From: Candidatus Hungatella pullicola
GTDB lineage: Bacteria; Bacillota; Clostridia; Lachnospirales; Lachnospiraceae
Direction: 5' to 3'
DNA: 49,689 nucleotides
Assembly: GCA_019114305.1 (NCBI GenBank)
Contig: DXFU01000036.1
Coordinates: 1-49,689 of the forward strand
Made by a program: the position numbers and the translations under genes. Position 1 is the first letter of the stretch. Every line of letters starts with the position of its first letter. Positions 9,518-17,975 of this stretch are shown here, one piece after another. The notes under the pieces are model-generated. The model was not told where the DNA came from. It searched no databases and saw nothing but the letters and a program-made list of their open reading frames with translations.

Positions 9518-10204
9518 ATGAAAAAAGAAGAAATGAAAAATTCCTGTTTATTTGACACCACACACACTATGGCAAGGCTTTTATTTGAACAGAATGAATA
9601 TCCTTGGGAGGTAATTCCAAAAATCGGCGAGTTTATTGCGTCATTGGGAGAAAGACTTCCAAAAGAAGAATATAATCATATCGGCAAAGCTATCTGGGTT
9701 CACAAGTCTGTTAAGGTTCCGCCTACAGCTTGTTTGGCTGAGAACATGATTGTGTGCAAAGGTGCGCAGATTCGCCACGGCGCGTTTTTCAGAGGAAATG
9801 TTCTGGTTGGGGAAGGGGCTGTAGTGGGCAATTCTACAGAGCTTAAGAATGTGATTCTTTTTGACGGGGTTCAGGTTCCTCATTATAATTATGTAGGGGA
9901 TTCCATTCTGGGATACAAAGCTCATCTTGGTGCTTCTGCCCTTACATCTAATGTAAAATCAGATAAGTCTCTGGTAGTAATTCATGGAGAAGACGGAGAT
10001 ATTGAAACTGGCCTTAAGAAGCTGGGAGCTATTGTGGGAGACCATGTGGAGGTTGGATGCGGAACTGTTCTGAATCCAGGAACTGTTGTGGGATCTAATT
10101 CCAATATTTATCCTTTGTCCAGTGTGCGTGGCTGTGTGGCTGCAAACTCCATTTATAAAAAGCAGGGAGAAATCGCTGAAAAGACAATGGCTGCAGAAGA
10201 GTAA
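9518..10204 (+). CDS. Left-handed beta-helix (hexapeptide-repeat) protein, GlmU-C-like
   Basis: Most of this 228-aa protein (about residues 60-210) is built of hexapeptide-type turns such as IGKAIWVHKSVKV, GAQIRHGAFFRG and VLVGEGAVVGN, which form a left-handed parallel beta-helix as in the acetyltransferase half of GlmU. It has no N-terminal nucleotidyltransferase domain, so names such as UDP-GlcNAc pyrophosphorylase that are given to this family are doubtful. A trimeric acyl- or nucleotidyl-sugar binding protein is the likeliest role. It begins 12 bp after topB with GGAG upstream and is probably co-transcribed with it. It ends at a strong bidirectional terminator. Confidence 0.75.
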   Translation: MKKEEMKNSCLFDTTHTMARLLFEQNEYPWEVIPKIGEFIASLGERLPKEEYNHIGKAIWVHKSVKVPPTACLAENMIVCKGAQIRHGAFFRGNVLVGEGAVVGNSTELKNVILFDGVQVPHYNYVGDSILGYKAHLGASALTSNVKSDKSLVVIHGEDGDIETGLKKLGAIVGDHVEVGCGTVLNPGTVVGSNSNIYPLSSVRGCVAANSIYKKQGEIAEKTMAAEE

Positions 10205-10253
10205 AAAGCAATCGGCAGTCCTGGCGCTTTAGACCGGGACTGCCGATTGCTTT
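10204..10253. terminator. Bidirectional terminator between the beta-helix gene and upp
   Basis: AAAGCAATCGGCAGTCC (10205-10221) is fully complementary to GGACTGCCGATTGCTTT (10237-10253), with A- and T-runs at the outer ends. It separates two convergent genes. Confidence 0.85.
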
Positions 10254-10277
10254 AGGTTTTGGCGTCAGGAAGCCTGT

Positions 10278-10919
10278 TTATTTTGTGCCGAAAATTCTGT
10301 CTCCCGCATCTCCCAGTCCAGGGCAGATATAGGCGTTTTTATCCAGCTGGCGATCCAGATGTCCGATGTAGATCTGGATATCCGGGTGAGCCTTATGAAG
10401 TTTTTCCAATCCCTCAGGGGCTGCGATAATGGACATGAATTTAATGGTCTTTCCGCCGTGCGCTTTGATAAAATCTACTGCAGCGACAGCGGAGCCGCCT
10501 GTGGCCAGCATAGGGTCTGTCACCACAATGGTTCTCTGGTCAATGGGGCTGGGAAGCTTACAGTAATACTCATGAGGTTCATGGGTTACTTCGTCTCGGT
10601 ACAGACCGATATGACCTACTTTTGCAGAGGGAACCAAAGCCAGGACACCGCCGGTCATTCCAAGTCCTGCACGCAAAATAGGGACCACAGCAAGCTTTTT
10701 GCCGGCGATCACTGGTGTCATGCAAGTTTCCAGGGGCGTCTCTACCTCCACCTCTTTTAAAGGCAGATCTCTTAATGCCTCATACCCCATAAGCATGGCA
10801 ATTTCCTCCACCAATGCTCTGAATTCGTTGGTTCCGGTGTTTTTATCTCTTAAAATAGAGATTTTGTGCTGAATCAGCGGGTGATCCAAAATAGTAACGT
10901 TTTCCATTGGAAAATCCAT
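10278..10919 (-). CDS. upp: Uracil phosphoribosyltransferase
   Basis: This enzyme makes UMP from uracil and PRPP in pyrimidine salvage. The 213-aa protein has the PRPP-binding loop [13 protein letters not shown], the ILRAGLGM segment and the C-terminal uracil-binding region [12 protein letters not shown], all as expected for Upp. The ATG at 10919 has AGAAAGG about 11 nt upstream; a second ATG four codons in (10907) is an alternative start. It lies 68 bp downstream of the lipoprotein gene on the same strand, and I see no convincing promoter in that gap. Confidence 0.93.
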   Translation of the reverse strand: MDFPMENVTILDHPLIQHKISILRDKNTGTNEFRALVEEIAMLMGYEALRDLPLKEVEVETPLETCMTPVIAGKKLAVVPILRAGLGMTGGVLALVPSAKVGHIGLYRDEVTHEPHEYYCKLPSPIDQRTIVVTDPMLATGGSAVAAVDFIKAHGGKTIKFMSIIAAPEGLEKLHKAHPDIQIYIGHLDRQLDKNAYICPGLGDAGDRIFGTK

Positions 10920-10987
10920 GAGTTATTTGTCCTTTCTTCTGTTGATAACAGTATTTATGTCCGAGAAGGTTTATCTGACCTGCAAAA

Positions 10988-11815
10988 TCATTTTGTATCT
11001 GGCGTATATTTTACCAGAGCAAAATCTCCCAGAGCATGGCTGACAGGAAGAGATACATAGATGGTTCCGCCATCCTCATAGCTGAATACCTGGGGGAATG
11101 GGACTGGGTCGTCCTCCGATTCCTTATAAGGGAAATCTGCATTCTGGAACATTTGAGTGTAAGTGTTAATATCCCTGTCTGATCTCTGATCCATAAGGGC
11201 CTGATTTAGCTGGGAATCGTCCGTTTCAAACTGACAGTCGCCGGACAGAATGTAGCCAGCCAAAGTGTAGGGATCCGCGTAATCAGTCAGTTCTATATCC
11301 TCCCCTTTTGCGGTGTCAATGGTATTGGTGTAAAACAGGTTGGTGGGGTAGGAGGCACCTTGAGCAGAGTAAAGCCCTGTATATACAACCGTGACTCTTC
11401 GGCGGTCAGCAGAAATTACGTCGCATTCCACAGTGACAGTGTCCTTTGCGGAATCCACAGAATAAGCTTCCAGAAACTGGAGGGCATTGGAATAGAGAAG
11501 CTGGTTTACCTTATTTTGAACAGAAGAATCGGAAAGGTTGGACAGCTCCGGATATTGGATGGATACATGGCCCTCTTTGTAGGTCTTTACGGAGGCAGAT
11601 ACATCTGCAGGCTGATCTTTTGTCTCCTCCTGAGGTTTTTGAGTTTCTAAAACAGTGGTCTCTTCCTCGCTGGAGGAGGGAAGGGTTTCCGCCATGGTCT
11701 CGGCCGCCGTGGTGTGGGAACTGGAAGGATCAGAAGAAGAGTCCTTTCTGCCGCACCCGGATGCAGCTGCAATGGCTGTCAAAGTCATAAAGAGAAGCAG
11801 CGCTTTCTTTTTCAT
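10988..11815 (-). CDS. RsiV-like lipoprotein with DUF3298-type C-terminus
   Basis: This is a predicted exported lipoprotein of 275 aa. A signal peptide ends in the lipobox ASGC with Cys21 as the modified residue. A Ser/Thr/Glu-rich linker (about residues 24-75) leads to a folded domain that resembles the extracytoplasmic part of RsiV-type anti-sigma factors and PdaC-like proteins (VSIQYPEL, then a C-terminal region with FSYEDGGTIYVSLPV). RsiV proteins have a membrane helix and cytoplasmic anti-sigma part, which this protein lacks, and no sigma factor gene is nearby. A lipid-anchored binding or lysozyme-sensing role is possible but unproven. AGGAGG precedes the start, and an extended -10 (TGATATACT) can be seen near 11876-11881 on this strand. 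Confidence 0.65.
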   Translation of the reverse strand: MKKKALLLFMTLTAIAAASGCGRKDSSSDPSSSHTTAAETMAETLPSSSEEETTVLETQKPQEETKDQPADVSASVKTYKEGHVSIQYPELSNLSDSSVQNKVNQLLYSNALQFLEAYSVDSAKDTVTVECDVISADRRRVTVVYTGLYSAQGASYPTNLFYTNTIDTAKGEDIELTDYADPYTLAGYILSGDCQFETDDSQLNQALMDQRSDRDINTYTQMFQNADFPYKESEDDPVPFPQVFSYEDGGTIYVSLPVSHALGDFALVKYTPDTK

Positions 11816-12020
11816 AGAAAAACCTCCTGGTATTTTATCTGGGTTTGATTGTAAAATGTTGGAATGAACAAATTTAGTATATCACAGGGAGGGCCAAAAT
11901 GTATTGTAGATTTCATTAAGAATTTGAAAAGATATGCTTAGCGTCTTTGGCGATGAAGAGGCACTGCCGGAAAAATAGACAAAAAACTTTGTGTTTCCAG
12001 AGAAAAAGCGGGAAAATCTA

Positions 12021-12050
12021 TTGAGACGGAAGAGGAAATCGTGTTATAGT
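12021..12050 (+). promoter_or_regulatory. Promoter of the cupin gene
   Basis: TTGAGA (12021-12026), an 18-bp spacer and TATAGT (12045-12050), about 50 bp before the start codon. Confidence 0.6.
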
Positions 12051-12099
12051 AATAAGAGCAGAAAAATACAATACCTGCACAGAATGGAGGAGCACAAAT

Positions 12100-12435
12100 A
12101 TGTTAGATCAGAGATGGGTATTTCACAAAGATACGGAACCGCAGAAGGGCGGAAAAGGGGTTGTGAGAAGGATTTTGGCCTACAGCGAGGATCTGATGTG
12201 CGTAGAAAACACATTTGAGACTGGAGCGGTAGGAGCTCTTCATCATCATCCCCATACGCAGATTACTTATGTGGTAAGCGGAGAGTTTGAATTTGAGATT
12301 GACGGAGAGAAAAAGATTGTAAAAGCCGGAGATTCCATGCTGAAGACCAATGAGGTGGTTCACGGCTGTACCTGCTTAAAAGCTGGTATTCTTCTTGATA
12401 TTTTCACTCCCATGCGGAAGGACTTTGTATCATAA
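12100..12435 (+). CDS. Small single-domain cupin protein
   Basis: The 111-aa protein is one cupin barrel. The metal-binding motif is visible as HHHPHTQITYV with a following glutamate in GEFEFEIDG, and the second motif as NEVVHGC. Proteins like this act as small isomerases, dioxygenases or metabolite-binding proteins, and the sequence does not say which. The gene has its own promoter, GGAGG about 10 nt upstream of the ATG, and its own terminator, so it is a single-gene unit. It is convergent with the MATE gene. Confidence 0.75.
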   Translation: MLDQRWVFHKDTEPQKGGKGVVRRILAYSEDLMCVENTFETGAVGALHHHPHTQITYVVSGEFEFEIDGEKKIVKAGDSMLKTNEVVHGCTCLKAGILLDIFTPMRKDFVS

Positions 12436-12460
12436 CTTCTGCATAATATGAGAATGGCAT

Positions 12461-12495
12461 ATGCGGCGCAGCCTTTTTTGGCACGCCGCATTTTT
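12461..12495 (+). terminator. Terminator of the cupin gene
   Basis: ATGCGGCG (12461-12468) pairs with CGCCGCAT (12484-12491), with an inner GCC/GGC pair and a terminal T5 run. Confidence 0.75.
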
Positions 12496-12539
12496 AGACT
12501 AATTTCAGAGAACGGCTGGGAAGAGACGGCGCATGTCTG

Positions 12540-13898
12540 TCAGGAGAGCACCTGAAAATTCAGCCATTTTTTGCTGAAAAATCTTCTGGAATAAAAGAAG
12601 CCCCTGATAGCCCAGTCCGTAAACATTCCGATCCAGACAGCCATTGGTCCCATACCCATGACCCGGATGAGGAAGACGGTAAGGGTTACCCGGCAGATCC
12701 ACATAGACAGACAGGAAACCATCATGGAGTATTTTACATCCCCGGCGGCCCGGAAGGCGTAGGCGGGAATAAAAGAAGGGGTCCATATAATGGGCTTCAC
12801 AATGGTAATTGCCGTCAGCATAAAGAGAAAGAGAGGAATGCTCTCCTGATCCATTCCGGCCAGAGTCACAATAGGATTTGCCAGGAGGTAAAGAACCACA
12901 CAGCTGATAACAATCGCACATTCTCCAATAAAAGAAAATTTCTTTACATAGTAAATCGCTTCATCCTCCCGGCCAGCTCCCAGACAGTGTCCTATTACTG
13001 TCATCAGTCCGATTCCCACTCCGATTCCGGCGATTCCGTTAAAGCTTTCAAAGTTAGCGGCCATGGCCTGGGCCGCCATGGCTGTTACTCCTAAAGTTGA
13101 AATACTGGACTGTATGGCCAGTTTGCCAAATTGAAACATACTGTTTTCAATTCCCGATGGAATACCGATTCTTAGAATTCTTTGAATCAGCTCCCGGTTG
13201 GGTCTTATATTTAAGTAGTTTGATATGACAATGGTCTGATTCCTCTTTGGCTTGGTCAGACGGTAGAGGATGATAAAAGCACAGAAAGCTCTGGCAATTA
13301 AAGTAGAAATTGCGGCTCCTGCCGTTCCCTGCTTCAGGATAAGAACAAGAATGATATTGCCCAGAATATTGACTCCATTGGCAAGGGCAGAAATGATCAT
13401 AGGAAAACCGGTGTTTTCCTGAGCGCGGAATATGGCGGATCCAGAGTCATAGAGAGCAATAAAAGGATAGGAGAGAGCGGAAAAGAAGAAGTACACTCTT
13501 GCAGAGGAAAATACATCCTCATCTACCGATCCAAAGATCAGATGTAAAAGGGGTACATCAAATAGTATACACAAAATCATGGCAAAAAGTGAGATCAGAG
13601 TAATAATAAAAAGCGTCTGACCTGCGGCCTGAGAAGCTGATTTTGTATCTTTTTTTCCAAGGTACTGAGAGCAGACAATGGTTCCGCCGGCGCCCAGGGC
13701 ATAAAAGGCCTGGATAATCAGAATGTTAATAGAGTCCACCAGGGAGACGGCGGAGATAGCGTAGGAACCGACATGGGCAACCATAAAAGTGTTTACCATT
13801 CCCATCATGGTAATAAGGAGCTGTTCTGCCATAAGAGGCAGAACCATTTTCATGATAGAGGAGTTCGTGAATAAGTGAGTTTGTTTTGTCTTTTCCAT
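12540..13898 (-). CDS. MATE-family multidrug/Na+ efflux transporter
   Basis: This 452-aa inner-membrane protein has about twelve hydrophobic segments and the two-fold repeated architecture of MATE antiporters, which export cationic compounds in exchange for Na+ or H+. Typical family stretches include VLPLMAEQLLITMMGMVNTFMV at the start (residues about 15-36), ALGAGGTIVCSQYLG, and IGIPSGIENSMFQFGKL at the beginning of the second half. I chose the start at 13898; the frame is open 49 codons further upstream, but that peptide does not look like family sequence. The ribosome site AAAGGA is rather distant (about 12 nt). Substrate unknown. Confidence 0.85.
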   Translation of the reverse strand: MEKTKQTHLFTNSSIMKMVLPLMAEQLLITMMGMVNTFMVAHVGSYAISAVSLVDSINILIIQAFYALGAGGTIVCSQYLGKKDTKSASQAAGQTLFIITLISLFAMILCILFDVPLLHLIFGSVDEDVFSSARVYFFFSALSYPFIALYDSGSAIFRAQENTGFPMIISALANGVNILGNIILVLILKQGTAGAAISTLIARAFCAFIILYRLTKPKRNQTIVISNYLNIRPNRELIQRILRIGIPSGIENSMFQFGKLAIQSSISTLGVTAMAAQAMAANFESFNGIAGIGVGIGLMTVIGHCLGAGREDEAIYYVKKFSFIGECAIVISCVVLYLLANPIVTLAGMDQESIPLFLFMLTAITIVKPIIWTPSFIPAYAFRAAGDVKYSMMVSCLSMWICRVTLTVFLIRVMGMGPMAVWIGMFTDWAIRGFFYSRRFFSKKWLNFQVLS

Positions 13899-14038
13899 AG
13901 AAGGCGCTTTCCTTTGTAAATAAATTATCTGAACACACGGAAGCGGTTCAAATTTAGCTTTAGTGTACCACCAGTGCAAAATAGTAGCAACTGTCATGTT
14001 TGAAAATCTGCAAAATGAAAAACAATTTAAAAAAGTAC

Positions 14039-14067
14039 TTGCCATTTATGAAAAAATATGCTAATAT
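14039..14067 (+). promoter_or_regulatory. Promoter of tRNA-Leu
   Basis: TTGCCA (14039-14044), a 17-bp spacer and TAATAT (14062-14067), 35 bp upstream of the tRNA. Confidence 0.55.
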
Positions 14068-14101
14068 TATTCACGGCTCTTAAATATGGGCTACGGAATA
14101 A

Positions 14102-14181
14102 GCCGCTGTGGCGGAATTGGCAGACGCATACGACTCAAAATCGTACGGGAAACCATATGGGTTCGAGTCCCATCAGCGGCA
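14102..14181 (+). tRNA. tRNA-Leu, anticodon CAA
   Basis: The acceptor stem GCCGCTG (14102-14108) pairs with CAGCGGC (14174-14180), with discriminator A at 14181. The anticodon arm is TACGA-CTCAAAA-TCGTA, giving anticodon CAA (codon UUG). The T arm ATGGG-TTCGAGT-CCCAT is regular. A short extra arm (CGGGAAACCAT) with a small stem marks it as class II, at the short end for leucine tRNAs. The CCA end is not encoded. Confidence 0.93.
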
Positions 14182-14213
14182 TTGTTTTGAATCTTATATA
14201 GTTCAGAAGAATG

Positions 14214-14242
14214 GATGTATCATATATGATACATCTTTTTTT
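14214..14242 (+). terminator. Terminator after tRNA-Leu
   Basis: GATGTATC (14214-14221) and GATACATC (14228-14235) form the stem of a perfect 22-nt palindrome, followed by a run of seven T. Confidence 0.8.
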
Positions 14243-14333
14243 GTTGAATCTGAAAGTTATGTTATAAAACTCTGCTGTAAAAAGCGCTCTGCAAGGAGAG
14301 CTCCCGGCAGCAGAATGAAATACCGTTTATAAA

Positions 14334-14362
14334 TTGAAATACCGTTTAAAGTATTGTATGAT
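14334..14362 (+). promoter_or_regulatory. Promoter of the polA operon, overlapped by a direct repeat
   Basis: TTGAAA (14334-14339), a 17-bp spacer and TATGAT (14357-14362). The 14-bp sequence TGAAATACCGTTTA occurs at 14316-14329 and again at 14335-14348, 19 bp apart. The second copy overlaps the -35 box, so the repeat may be a regulator site or a duplicated -35 region. Confidence 0.55.
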
Positions 14363-14389
14363 AGGATAGAGTAAAAGGAGGTGCTGATG

Positions 14390-14737
14390 ATGACTTGCAA
14401 GGAAGCTGAGCTTTTGGTTATTCCTTATATTCGAGGTGAGCTGGATGATGAAACTCTTCAGGAATTTTTGGATCACGTGGATTCCTGCCCGGAATGTCGG
14501 GAGGAACTGGAGATTTATTTTACAGTTGACGTGGGAATCCGGCAGCTGGACTCAGAAACAGGAACTTATAATATTAAAGGCGCTCTTGAGGCGGCCTTGG
14601 AGGAATCCAGGGATCATCTTCAGACTCTTCGATTTATGAAAATCATTCGCTATTCCGTTTCTACATTATGCGTAATGGCGTTATTCGTGACTCTGCTCCT
14701 TCAGATCCGAATCTGGTGGCAGTGGGGATTATTATGA
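14390..14737 (+). CDS. Zinc-finger (zf-HC2) anti-sigma-like membrane protein
   Basis: This is a small protein of 115 aa. The N-terminal half has the zf-HC2 signature of zinc-binding anti-sigma factors (MTCKEAELL, then HVDSCPEC, with Cys, His and two Cys as the likely zinc ligands). A single hydrophobic segment near the C-terminus (about residues 87-107) would anchor it in the membrane. No sigma factor gene is adjacent, and it is instead the first gene of the polA operon. The start at 14390 gives the best spacing to AGGAGG (14376-14381), with 14387 as an alternative. Its stop overlaps an ATG of the polA reading frame (ATGA at 14734-14737), which suggests translational coupling. Confidence 0.65.
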   Translation: MTCKEAELLVIPYIRGELDDETLQEFLDHVDSCPECREELEIYFTVDVGIRQLDSETGTYNIKGALEAALEESRDHLQTLRFMKIIRYSVSTLCVMALFVTLLLQIRIWWQWGLL

Positions 14738-14748
14738 CAGGAGAGATT

Positions 14749-17364
14749 ATGGAAAGAAAAAAAATTTTATTTGTTGACGGAGCCAGTATGATAAGGAAGT
14801 GCCTTTTTGGCATACCCCTGATGGAAGGACCAGAGGGAAAGTCTGTCAATGGAATACACGGATTTTTAAGCCTGTTTTTCTGGGCAAAACAAAAGGAAAT
14901 GGCGGATTCTGCGGCGGTGGTATTTCCCGGAAAGGAAGAAGAAATCTTACAGGATTTTTTGGGACAAGAAGAGATTCTGTGGCAGATTGGCAAGACGAAA
15001 GAGGTTTTGAGATTTTTAAAGGTCCCTGTTTTGGAAGCTGCGGACTGTGGCTTGGGAGATCTTTTAGCAGGGCTGACAGACCGGCTCTGGAAAGAAGATT
15101 GGGATACGGTCATTCTCACCGGCAGAAAAAGATTCCTTGCCCTGGCCGGCTCCCAGTGCAAAATTATCCTTTTCCATACAGATAAGGGATACACGGAGGT
15201 TTCCCATTATTTGCCTGAAGATGTGGAAAAGGAATACGGGGTTTCTTCTGAAAAAATTCTTGATATTCTGGCGATGGCAGGCAGTCCGGAAGATTATCTT
15301 CCAGGTATTCCGGGTATAGGATTTCAGAGAGCAGCAGCTTTAGTTGGTCAGATGGGAGGAATTGAGGACATATTCGGGCAGATTGATGCGGTGACTCCGG
15401 CATATTCTGCGGATATTTTAAGAGAAAATCAGGGCTTCATTGAAGAGAGGAAGAAGAAGCTGCTTTTTGTTCCGGCAGACAGGAAAGACTTTCAGCCGGA
15501 TCCTGGCTGGGCGTCTGCACCTGTCGACAGGGAGGCTGTGAGGGCGATTAAAAAACTGGGGCTTAAGTCTATTGTTTCCCAGTGGCTGAAAGATTCCTGT
15601 CAGGAAGGAGAACAGGGGATCTGGGTCCGCACAATCCGGACACGGGATGAGGCAGAAGAGGTATTTGCTTCCTGTGCCCAGGCTCAGGTGATCGGTCTTG
15701 AGCTGGCTGGGGAAAAGGATAGCGTCCTGGGAGCGGCTTTGTGTGTAGGGGAAGGACAGTGCATTTCTCTTCCTGTTAGCGAGGAGATAAAAGAAGAATT
15801 TCTTCTGGCAAAAATAAAAAAGCTGTGTGAGGGACAGGTTCCCGTGTGGATGCTTAACCTGAAGGACGCTCTTTCTTTCCTGAAGCTTACGGATTCTGCC
15901 TGTGTTTATGATGCCGGTGTGGCCGGATATCTGCTTAATCCTCTGGCAGGGGGATACGAGTATAACCAGCTGGCAGCTTCTTTTCTGGATATGACGCTTC
16001 CCTCTCAAAGTGAACTGCTGGGGAAAAAAACTCTGGCTCAGGCTTTGGCCCAGGATGAAGAAAAAGCATTTGCTTTTATGGGATACAAGGCCTATACTGC
16101 TTATCAATGTGCTTTGATTTTGCCAGGCGAGCTGAAAGAAGCAGGAATGGAAAAACTTTACCTTGAAATTGAGAGACCGCTGATATTCAGTCTTTACCGG
16201 ATGGAATCTGTGGGAATTCATGTGGAGAAGGAGAAGCTGAAAGAGTATGGTGACAATCTGAAAGTGCAGATTAAGCAGCTGGAGCAGGAGATTTACAGGG
16301 AGACAGGTACAGAGTTTAATATTAATTCCCCTAAACAGCTGGGAGAGATTCTTTTTGATCAGATGAAGCTCCCCTATGGAAAGAAAACAAAGACTGGCTA
16401 TTCCACCGCCGCTGACGTGCTGGAAAAGCTGGCGCCGGATTATCCAGTGGTTCAGAGGATCCTTGATTACCGCCAGTTGGCTAAGCTGAATTCAACCTAC
16501 GCGGAAGGCTTGTCTGCCTTTATTAAAGAAGACGGGCGGATTCATGGTACTTTTAACCAGACCATCACTGCTACGGGAAGATTGAGCAGTACAGAGCCGA
16601 ATCTGCAGAATATACCTGTCCGCATGGAACTGGGCAGGGAGATTCGAAAGGTATTCGTTCCAAAAGAAGGCTGTGTGTTTATTGACGCGGATTATTCCCA
16701 GATTGAGCTGCGAATCCTGGCTCATATGTCCGGAGACGAAAGGCTGATCAAAGCTTATCAGGAGGCCGAGGATATCCATGCCATTACTGCTTCCCAGGTA
16801 TTTCACACTCCTCTGGATCAGGTAACCCCTCTTCAGCGGCGAAACGCCAAGGCTGTAAATTTTGGCATTGTATATGGGATCAGTTCCTTTGGCTTAAGCG
16901 AAGGTCTGAGTATTACCAGAAAGGAAGCCTCTCAGTATATTGATAAGTATTTCCAGACTTATCCGGATGTAAAGGCATTTTTGGACCGGCTGGTGGAAGA
17001 AGCAAAGGAGAATGGATATGCAGTCAGCATGTTCGGCAGAAGACGGCCTATCCCTGAACTGAAATCATCTAACTTTATGCAGCGTTCCTTTGGAGAGAGG
17101 GCGGCTATGAACTCACCGATTCAGGGAACTGCAGCGGATATTATTAAAATTGCCATGAACCGGGTAGACAGAAGCTTAACTGCCGCAGGGCTTCGTTCCA
17201 GAATTGTTCTTCAGGTTCACGATGAGCTTTTGGTGGAAGCCTATCGGGAGGAGGAAGAACAGGTAAAAGAAATCCTTGTGAGAGAAATGAAAGAAGCGGC
17301 CCATTTGAAAGTGGCTCTGGAGGTGGAAGCACACAGCGGAGCTTCCTGGTTTGATGCCAAATAG
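14749..17364 (+). CDS. polA: DNA polymerase I with degenerate 5'-nuclease domain
   Basis: The 871-aa protein has the three-domain layout of DNA polymerase I. The polymerase domain is intact: motif A with Asp648 (DADYSQIELR), motif B (RRNAKAVNFG from 697) and motif C (His824-Asp825-Glu826). The 3'-5' exonuclease-like domain (about 300-480) lacks the DxE motif, as in other Firmicutes. The 5'-nuclease domain (1-290) keeps the fold markers FVDG and LPGIPGIG, but the metal-ligand positions are changed: Pro60 for Asp in VVFD, GLGD (101-104) for EADD, Arg126 and Arg128 for the two Asp of TGDKD, and Ser179 for the first Asp of GDxxDN. The basic YKxxR segment is missing. It is therefore probably a polymerase without primer-removing nuclease activity. 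The start at 14749 has AGGAGAG; an ATG at 14734 is an alternative. Confidence 0.9.
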   Translation: MERKKILFVDGASMIRKCLFGIPLMEGPEGKSVNGIHGFLSLFFWAKQKEMADSAAVVFPGKEEEILQDFLGQEEILWQIGKTKEVLRFLKVPVLEAADCGLGDLLAGLTDRLWKEDWDTVILTGRKRFLALAGSQCKIILFHTDKGYTEVSHYLPEDVEKEYGVSSEKILDILAMAGSPEDYLPGIPGIGFQRAAALVGQMGGIEDIFGQIDAVTPAYSADILRENQGFIEERKKKLLFVPADRKDFQPDPGWASAPVDREAVRAIKKLGLKSIVSQWLKDSCQEGEQGIWVRTIRTRDEAEEVFASCAQAQVIGLELAGEKDSVLGAALCVGEGQCISLPVSEEIKEEFLLAKIKKLCEGQVPVWMLNLKDALSFLKLTDSACVYDAGVAGYLLNPLAGGYEYNQLAASFLDMTLPSQSELLGKKTLAQALAQDEEKAFAFMGYKAYTAYQCALILPGELKEAGMEKLYLEIERPLIFSLYRMESVGIHVEKEKLKEYGDNLKVQIKQLEQEIYRETGTEFNINSPKQLGEILFDQMKLPYGKKTKTGYSTAADVLEKLAPDYPVVQRILDYRQLAKLNSTYAEGLSAFIKEDGRIHGTFNQTITATGRLSSTEPNLQNIPVRMELGREIRKVFVPKEGCVFIDADYSQIELRILAHMSGDERLIKAYQEAEDIHAITASQVFHTPLDQVTPLQRRNAKAVNFGIVYGISSFGLSEGLSITRKEASQYIDKYFQTYPDVKAFLDRLVEEAKENGYAVSMFGRRRPIPELKSSNFMQRSFGERAAMNSPIQGTAADIIKIAMNRVDRSLTAAGLRSRIVLQVHDELLVEAYREEEEQVKEILVREMKEAAHLKVALEVEAHSGASWFDAK

Positions 17365-17384
17365 ACGAAGGAAAGAGGAAGGAT

Positions 17385-17975
17385 ATGAAAGTAATCGGAA
17401 TCACCGGCGGCGTAGGAGCAGGCAAAAGCAGGATCCTGGATATTCTGAAAGATGAATATAATGCAGAAATAGTGCAGACGGATTTGGTGGCCAGAAAGCT
17501 GATGGAGAAGGGAAATTCAGGCTACAATGCCCTTGTGAAGGCCCTTCAGAGAGACTTTTTGGACGAGGATGGACAGATTGACCGGGTAAAGCTTGCAGCC
17601 ATTCTGTTTCAGGAACCGGATGTAAAAAAAATGGTGGATGCTCTTATCCATCCGATGGTTTGGGAAGCGGTGGAAGAGAGAAAAAAAACATGTACTGCCC
17701 CTCTTCTTGTGGTAGAATCTGCCATTATGGACCAGGAAAAGGATGACATTTTCGATGAAATATGGTATGTTTATACCTCAGAAGCTAATCGGATCAAGAG
17801 ACTGGCGGAAAACAGAGGCTATTCCGCAAAACGGTCCAGGGCTATGATAGCCAGTCAGCCTACGGAAGAGGAATTTAAACGGATCAGTCAGCAGGTAATC
17901 GATAACAACGGTTCTGTTGAAGATGTCAGATCCAGGCTTCGGTTTTTAATGGAAGGCAGAGGACAAGAACAATGA
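17385..17975 (+). CDS. coaE: Dephospho-CoA kinase
   Basis: This enzyme catalyses the last step of coenzyme A synthesis, phosphorylating the 3'-hydroxyl of the ribose in dephospho-CoA. The 196-aa protein starts with the P-loop GITGGVGAGKS, followed by the TDLVARKL segment and LIHPMVW, all in the usual CoaE order. The substrate-lid region reads VESAIMDQEKDD where many family members have a shorter LxExGL segment, a small variation. polA-coaE linkage is common in Firmicutes (often with mutM between them, absent here). The stop overlaps the next start (ATGA), so translation is coupled. Confidence 0.9.
   Translation: MKVIGITGGVGAGKSRILDILKDEYNAEIVQTDLVARKLMEKGNSGYNALVKALQRDFLDEDGQIDRVKLAAILFQEPDVKKMVDALIHPMVWEAVEERKKTCTAPLLVVESAIMDQEKDDIFDEIWYVYTSEANRIKRLAENRGYSAKRSRAMIASQPTEEEFKRISQQVIDNNGSVEDVRSRLRFLMEGRGQEQ

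Noticed and set aside
13899..14045. 49-codon N-terminal extension of the MATE protein
   Set aside because: Its sequence is not transporter-like and no ribosome site supports it.
14108..14332. Open frame starting MAELADAYDSKS on the forward strand
   Set aside because: It is translated from tRNA-Leu itself; this peptide is a well-known artefact of tRNA-Leu genes.
15418..16221. 267-codon open frame on the reverse strand
   Set aside because: It is antisense to polA, where the forward frame has clear family motifs.
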